The notes under the pieces are model-generated. The model had not been told where the DNA came from and did no database searches. It was given only the letters and a program-made list of their open reading frames with translations. Below are positions 60,237-64,000 of a stretch of 64,000 nt of DNA, one piece after another (within the stretch, counting starts at the first letter, position 1; every line of letters begins with the position of its first letter). The position numbers and the translations under genes were made by a program. The stretch is taken from assembly GCF_021341665.1 (NCBI RefSeq), contig NZ_JAJTTH010000005.1, forward strand, positions 248,001 through 312,000. Direction: 5' to 3'. The stretch is from Pseudomonas sp. Au-Pse12 (GTDB lineage Bacteria; Pseudomonadota; Gammaproteobacteria; Pseudomonadales; Pseudomonadaceae).

Positions 60237-62612
60237 TTGGTAGAGTACGTAGTTTCCCTCGATAAGCTCGGCAAACACGATGTTGAGCATGTGGGGGGCA
60301 AGAACGCATCCCTGGGCGAGATGATCAGCAACCTCGCAGGTGCGGGCGTATCGGTCCCTGGTGGCTTCGCCACGACAGCTCAGGCTTATCGTGATTTTCT
60401 TGAGTTGAGTGGTCTGAACGACCAGATCCATGCCGCGCTCGATGCGCTGGATGTCGATGACGTGAATGCCCTGGCCAAGACCGGCGCGCAGATCCGTCAG
60501 TGGATCATGGAGGCCGAGTTCCCCGAGCGCCTCAACACCGAGATCCGTACCGCCTTCGCCGCCTTGTCGGCGGGCAACCCAGAGATGGCCGTCGCCGTGC
60601 GTTCTTCGGCCACCGCCGAAGACCTGCCGGACGCCTCCTTCGCCGGCCAGCAGGAAACCTTCCTGAATATCCGTGGCGTGGACAACGTGATTCGCGCGGC
60701 CAAGGAAGTGTTTGCCTCGCTGTTCAACGATCGCGCCATTTCCTATCGCGTGCACCAGGGTTTCGACCACAAGCTGGTGGCCCTGTCTGCCGGCGTGCAG
60801 CGCATGGTGCGTTCGGAAACCGGCACCGCCGGCGTGATGTTCACCCTCGACACCGAATCGGGCTTCCGTGACGTGGTCTTCATTACCGGTGCCTACGGCC
60901 TGGGTGAAACCGTGGTCCAGGGCGCGGTCAACCCGGACGAATTCTACGTCCACAAGAACACCCTTGAAGCCGGCCGCCCGGCCATCCTGCGCCGCAACCT
61001 GGGCAGCAAGGCCATCAAGATGATCTACGGCGATGAAGCCAAGGCCGGTCGCTCGGTGAAGACCGTGGACGTTGACGCAGCCGATCGCGCACGTTTCTGC
61101 CTGAGCGACGCCGAAGTCAGCGAACTGGCCAAGCAGGCGATGATCATCGAGAAGCACTACCAGTGCCCGATGGACATCGAATGGGCCAAGGACGGCGACG
61201 ACGGCAAGCTGTACATCGTCCAGGCCCGTCCGGAAACCGTGAAGAGCCGTACCCAGGCCAACGTGATGGAGCGCTACCTGCTCAAGGAAACCGGCACTGT
61301 GCTGGTGGAAGGCCGTGCCATCGGCCAGCGCATCGGCGCGGGCAAGGTGCGGATCATCAAGGACGTTTCCGAGATGGACAAGGTCCAGGCGGGCGACGTG
61401 CTGGTCTCCGACATGACCGACCCGGACTGGGAACCGGTGATGAAGCGCGCCAGCGCCATCGTGACCAACCGTGGCGGTCGTACTTGCCACGCGGCGATCA
61501 TCGCTCGCGAACTGGGGATTCCGGCGGTAGTGGGTTGCGGCAACGCCACCGAGCTGCTCAAGGACGGCCAGGGCGTGACCGTTTCCTGCGCTGAAGGCGA
61601 CACCGGCTTGATCTTCGAAGGCGAACTGGGCTTCGACATCAAGCAGAACTCGGTAGACGCCATGCCGGAACTGCCGTTCAAGATCATGATGAACGTCGGC
61701 AACCCGGACCGGGCCTTCGACTTCGCCCAACTGCCGAACGCTGGCGTGGGCCTGGCCCGCCTGGAGTTCATCATCAACCGCATGATCGGCGTGCACCCCA
61801 AGGCGCTGCTGAACTACGCCGGGCTGCCACAAGAGATCAAGGACAGCGTCGACAAGCGTATTGCCGGCTACCACGATCCTGTGGATTTCTACGTCGACAA
61901 GCTGGTTGAAGGCATCAGCACCCTGGCGGCGGCGTTCACTCCGAAGAAGGTCATCGTGCGTCTGTCGGACTTCAAGTCCAACGAATACGCCAACCTGATC
62001 GGCGGCAAGCTCTACGAGCCGGAAGAAGAGAACCCGATGCTGGGCTTCCGTGGCGCGTCGCGCTACATCAGCGAATCCTTCCGTGACTGCTTCGAACTCG
62101 AATGCCGCGCGCTGAAACGCGTGCGCAACGAGATGGGCCTGACCAACGTCGAAATCATGGTGCCGTTCGTGCGGACCTTGGGCGAAGCCAGCCAGGTGGT
62201 TGATCTGCTGGCTGAAAATGGCCTCAAGCGCGGCGAAAATGGCCTGCGCGTGATCATGATGTGCGAACTGCCTTCCAACGCCATCCTGGCTGAGGAATTC
62301 CTCGAGTACTTCGATGGTTTCTCCATCGGTTCCAACGACCTGACCCAGCTGACCCTGGGCCTGGACCGTGACTCGGGGATCATCGCCCACCTGTTCGACG
62401 AGCGTAATCCTGCGGTCAAGAAGCTGCTGGCCAATGCCATTGCCGCCTGTAACAAGGCGGGCAAGTACATCGGCATCTGCGGCCAGGGGCCTTCGGACCA
62501 CCCGGACCTGGCCAAGTGGCTGATGGAGCAGGGCATTGAAAGCGTTTCGCTGAACCCGGACTCGGTGCTGGAAACCTGGTTCTTCCTGGCTGAAGGTCAG
62601 GGCGCGGCGTAA
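60237..62612 (+). CDS. ppsA: Phosphoenolpyruvate synthase
   Basis: A 791-residue PEP synthase making PEP from pyruvate and ATP in gluconeogenesis. The N-terminal ATP-binding domain is followed by the phospho-histidine domain with His418 in [20 protein letters not shown] and a C-terminal PEP/pyruvate domain with catalytic Cys748 in [11 protein letters not shown]. The start is TTG 60237 after GGAGAG. TTG is a weak start and may limit synthesis; no ATG gives the family N-terminus [11 protein letters not shown]. Confidence 0.96.
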   Translation: MVEYVVSLDKLGKHDVEHVGGKNASLGEMISNLAGAGVSVPGGFATTAQAYRDFLELSGLNDQIHAALDALDVDDVNALAKTGAQIRQWIMEAEFPERLNTEIRTAFAALSAGNPEMAVAVRSSATAEDLPDASFAGQQETFLNIRGVDNVIRAAKEVFASLFNDRAISYRVHQGFDHKLVALSAGVQRMVRSETGTAGVMFTLDTESGFRDVVFITGAYGLGETVVQGAVNPDEFYVHKNTLEAGRPAILRRNLGSKAIKMIYGDEAKAGRSVKTVDVDAADRARFCLSDAEVSELAKQAMIIEKHYQCPMDIEWAKDGDDGKLYIVQARPETVKSRTQANVMERYLLKETGTVLVEGRAIGQRIGAGKVRIIKDVSEMDKVQAGDVLVSDMTDPDWEPVMKRASAIVTNRGGRTCHAAIIARELGIPAVVGCGNATELLKDGQGVTVSCAEGDTGLIFEGELGFDIKQNSVDAMPELPFKIMMNVGNPDRAFDFAQLPNAGVGLARLEFIINRMIGVHPKALLNYAGLPQEIKDSVDKRIAGYHDPVDFYVDKLVEGISTLAAAFTPKKVIVRLSDFKSNEYANLIGGKLYEPEEENPMLGFRGASRYISESFRDCFELECRALKRVRNEMGLTNVEIMVPFVRTLGEASQVVDLLAENGLKRGENGLRVIMMCELPSNAILAEEFLEYFDGFSIGSNDLTQLTLGLDRDSGIIAHLFDERNPAVKKLLANAIAACNKAGKYIGICGQGPSDHPDLAKWLMEQGIESVSLNPDSVLETWFFLAEGQGAA

Positions 62613-62625
62613 TCAGTGAGTGCAG

Positions 62626-62655
62626 AGCCGGTCGGTCGCAAGGCTGGCCGGCTCT
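62626..62655 (+). terminator. Hairpin after ppsA
   Basis: GAGCCGG (62626-62632) pairs with CCGGCTC (62649-62655), followed by TTGAAGATTC. The inner arms GTC and GGC can partly extend it. The T-tract is weak, so readthrough into the hydrolase gene is possible. Confidence 0.55.
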
Positions 62656-62714
62656 TGAAGATTCAAGCAGGGCGTGCTTCTTCTGGATGCCGCCCTTTTT
62701 TGTGCAAGAAGAAT

Positions 62715-63704
62715 ATGCAAAGCAGCAGCAACCTATTTCCCGTCGCCTTGATCAGTGCCGAGCGTCGAGGCGACCTCAGCGAAGATGTCTATCGCTTGAA
62801 ACCCGGCAACAGCCCCGACTCTTCGGTGGAGTTGGCCGTGACCCGTCTGGGGCTGGCCGATGAGCCAGAGGCCCGGGGTATTCCCGTGATCCTGTTGCAT
62901 GGCAGTTTTTCCAATCGGCGTTTCTGGTATTCACCCAAGGGGATCGGGCTGGGGGCTTATCTGGCCCGCGCCGGCTTCGATGTGTGGATTCCGGAAATGC
63001 GTGGTCACGGCCTGTCGCGCCGCAACGTCGACTACCGCAAGAACCGCGTGGCCGACTACGCGCGTTACGATTTGCCAGCGATTGCCGCCTTTGTCCGCGA
63101 GCAAAGTACGCAGGTTCCTCACTGGATCGGTCATTCCCTGGGCGGCACGACCTTGGCTGCGGCCTTGGGCGGTCAGTACCTGGGGGAGGCGGGAGTGGCC
63201 TCGGCGGCATTTTTCGGTACCCAGATCAGCCGCACCTACTGGCCCCTGAAGATTCCGATGGTGGAGTGGGGCGGGCGCCTGGTGATCAAGCGCTTTGCCC
63301 AGCTGTCCGGGTCGCGGCTCAAGCGTGGGCCGGAAGACGAGCCGATTGGCCTGGCTCTGGAAAGCATGCGTTGGCACGGCCTGTTTGGCCGTTTTGGCGA
63401 TGCCGACAAGGATTGGTGGGCTGGCCTGGCGGAAGTGACCGTGCCAGCGCTGGCGGTCAGCGCCGCAGGTGATCATCAGGACCCGACCTGGGCCTGTCGC
63501 AAATTGTTCGAACAATTGGGCAGCGAGCATAAACAGTTTGTCTGCCTGGGCACTGAACAGGGATTCAGCGGCAATTTCGGTCATGTCGAGATGTTGGTGA
63601 GCAAACTGGCGCAGACTGAGGTCTGGCCGCTGGTCGCGCGTTGGCTCAAGGATCCGCAGGCGCCGTTGCTGGTTTCTGCCGCCGAACCTGTGGTCGTGGT
63701 TTGA
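62715..63704 (+). CDS. Alpha/beta hydrolase
   Basis: A 329-residue alpha/beta-hydrolase. The oxyanion region is LLHGSFSNRRFW (60-71), the nucleophile elbow is GHSLGG (139-144, Ser141) and a late His lies in NFGHVEML. It resembles lipase or esterase-like enzymes; the substrate is unknown. ATG 62715 is chosen because the conserved part begins after it, although the Shine-Dalgarno (AAGAAG) is modest. The order ppsA-hydrolase-rraA agrees with PAO1 (from memory). Confidence 0.85.
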   Translation: MQSSSNLFPVALISAERRGDLSEDVYRLKPGNSPDSSVELAVTRLGLADEPEARGIPVILLHGSFSNRRFWYSPKGIGLGAYLARAGFDVWIPEMRGHGLSRRNVDYRKNRVADYARYDLPAIAAFVREQSTQVPHWIGHSLGGTTLAAALGGQYLGEAGVASAAFFGTQISRTYWPLKIPMVEWGGRLVIKRFAQLSGSRLKRGPEDEPIGLALESMRWHGLFGRFGDADKDWWAGLAEVTVPALAVSAAGDHQDPTWACRKLFEQLGSEHKQFVCLGTEQGFSGNFGHVEMLVSKLAQTEVWPLVARWLKDPQAPLLVSAAEPVVVV

Positions 63705-63960
63705 GGCGAAGGCTCTGACAAGGGCATTTCGCTGAATAGCGCTTGCGGCTAAGATATGACGCATTGCGCTGTTCTGGTCACATTCAGTTATTGATCCGCC
63801 TTTCCGTTCCGCTGGCATGGCTGTGAAAATGGAGGGGCGGGCTGATTCGCTCATCAGGTGCAGCAGGTTAAACATCTGCCATCTGGGCGCGTATCAAATA
63901 GGCAGCTCCCGGAATTACCCACACCTTCGATCGTGTTCTTTCTGTTACAGGAGTTTCTCG

Positions 63961-64000
63961 ATGAACCATTACCTCACTCCCGACCTGTGCGACGCCTATC
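63961..64000 (+). CDS. rraA: RNase E activity regulator RraA, 5' end only
   Basis: The last 40 bases encode MNHYLTPDLCDAY, matching the start of RraA (regulator of ribonuclease activity A). CAGGAG lies 9 bp before the ATG. The gene runs off the window. The identification rests on 13 residues plus its known position after ppsA in Pseudomonas. Confidence 0.8.
   Translation, partial: MNHYLTPDLCDAY

Noticed and set aside
60141..62501. 786-codon minus-strand frame opposite ppsA
   Set aside because: Same artefact; composition rich in Val, Gly, His and Gln with no recognisable motif.
1..64000. CRISPR arrays, IS elements, prophage genes and toxin-antitoxin pairs
   Set aside because: No regularly spaced identical repeats beyond REPs, and no transposase, integrase or phage structural gene was recognised in either strand.

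Overview
The window is a GC-rich stretch of chromosome from a Pseudomonas, most likely the P. fluorescens / P. protegens / P. chlororaphis group. Reasons: the protein families, Pseudomonas REP repeats (core GTAGGAGCGAGCTTGCTCGCGA), the sRNA RgsA beside tatD, and a gene order that from memory resembles PAO1 in several places (tatD-rgsA-tetR; etfD/etfBA; cysH-thrH-pabB; ppsR/ppsA/hydrolase/rraA). Nothing looks like a prophage, plasmid, IS element or CRISPR array. It is core chromosome with some accessory insertions and two damaged loci.

Layout. 0-4.7 kb: tatD, sRNA RgsA (minus), a TetR regulator, a MoaA-type radical SAM protein, a lipoprotein and a DUF1285 protein. 4.77-9.0 kb: a tight operon of GntR/UTRA regulator, ADP-ribosylglycohydrolase-family protein, NCS1 permease and PfkB sugar kinase. 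It resembles E. coli yegTUVW and is the best candidate here for an undescribed nucleoside or ribosyl-compound pathway. 9.1-13.3 kb: MFS transporter, GNAT acetyltransferase, and a zinc alcohol dehydrogenase divergent from an AraC regulator with phased direct repeats between them. 13.3-17.3 kb: ETF-ubiquinone oxidoreductase divergent from etfBA, with a PsrA-like site between. 17.3-23.6 kb: a periplasmic solute-binding protein, two envelope lipoproteins (one OmpA-like), a MocR regulator with its own direct-repeat operator, and small conserved proteins including a START-domain protein and RraB.

23.6-29.7 kb holds the irregular loci. There is a candidate minus-strand sRNA with a C/U-rich loop, and a deletion remnant fusing part of a circularly permuted ATP-grasp gene to the 3' half of a transglutaminase gene. 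A small c-type cytochrome cluster follows, with a 31-residue membrane peptide. Then comes a thiolase/FadB beta-oxidation pair whose FadB-like gene is split by a one-base frameshift. 29.8-38.7 kb: glutamine amidotransferase, CorA transporter, PlsC, crotonase, tRNA-Ser(GGA), several small envelope or hypothetical genes, HAD phosphatase, SDR and LysR.

38.7-47.7 kb: a hydantoin/allantoin-type racemase (lacking one expected catalytic Cys) with an NCS1 permease, then cysH, thrH and pabB, then a three-gene operon of retropepsin-like protease, inactive-transglutaminase/7TM protein and ATP-grasp ligase. 48-56.6 kb: the complete 2-methylcitrate cycle operon gntR-prpB-prpC-acnD-prpF-prpD, with operator palindromes flanking its promoter and a stable stem-loop or REP pair at nearly every gene boundary. 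56.7-64 kb: an EamA exporter divergent from a second MocR regulator, ppsR divergent from ppsA, an alpha/beta hydrolase, and the first codons of rraA.

Functionally the window is rich in carbon-flux control: propionate, fatty-acid electron transfer, PEP synthesis and nucleobase/hydantoin uptake, mostly with the local regulator adjacent. Long open frames antisense to GC-rich genes were treated as composition artefacts.
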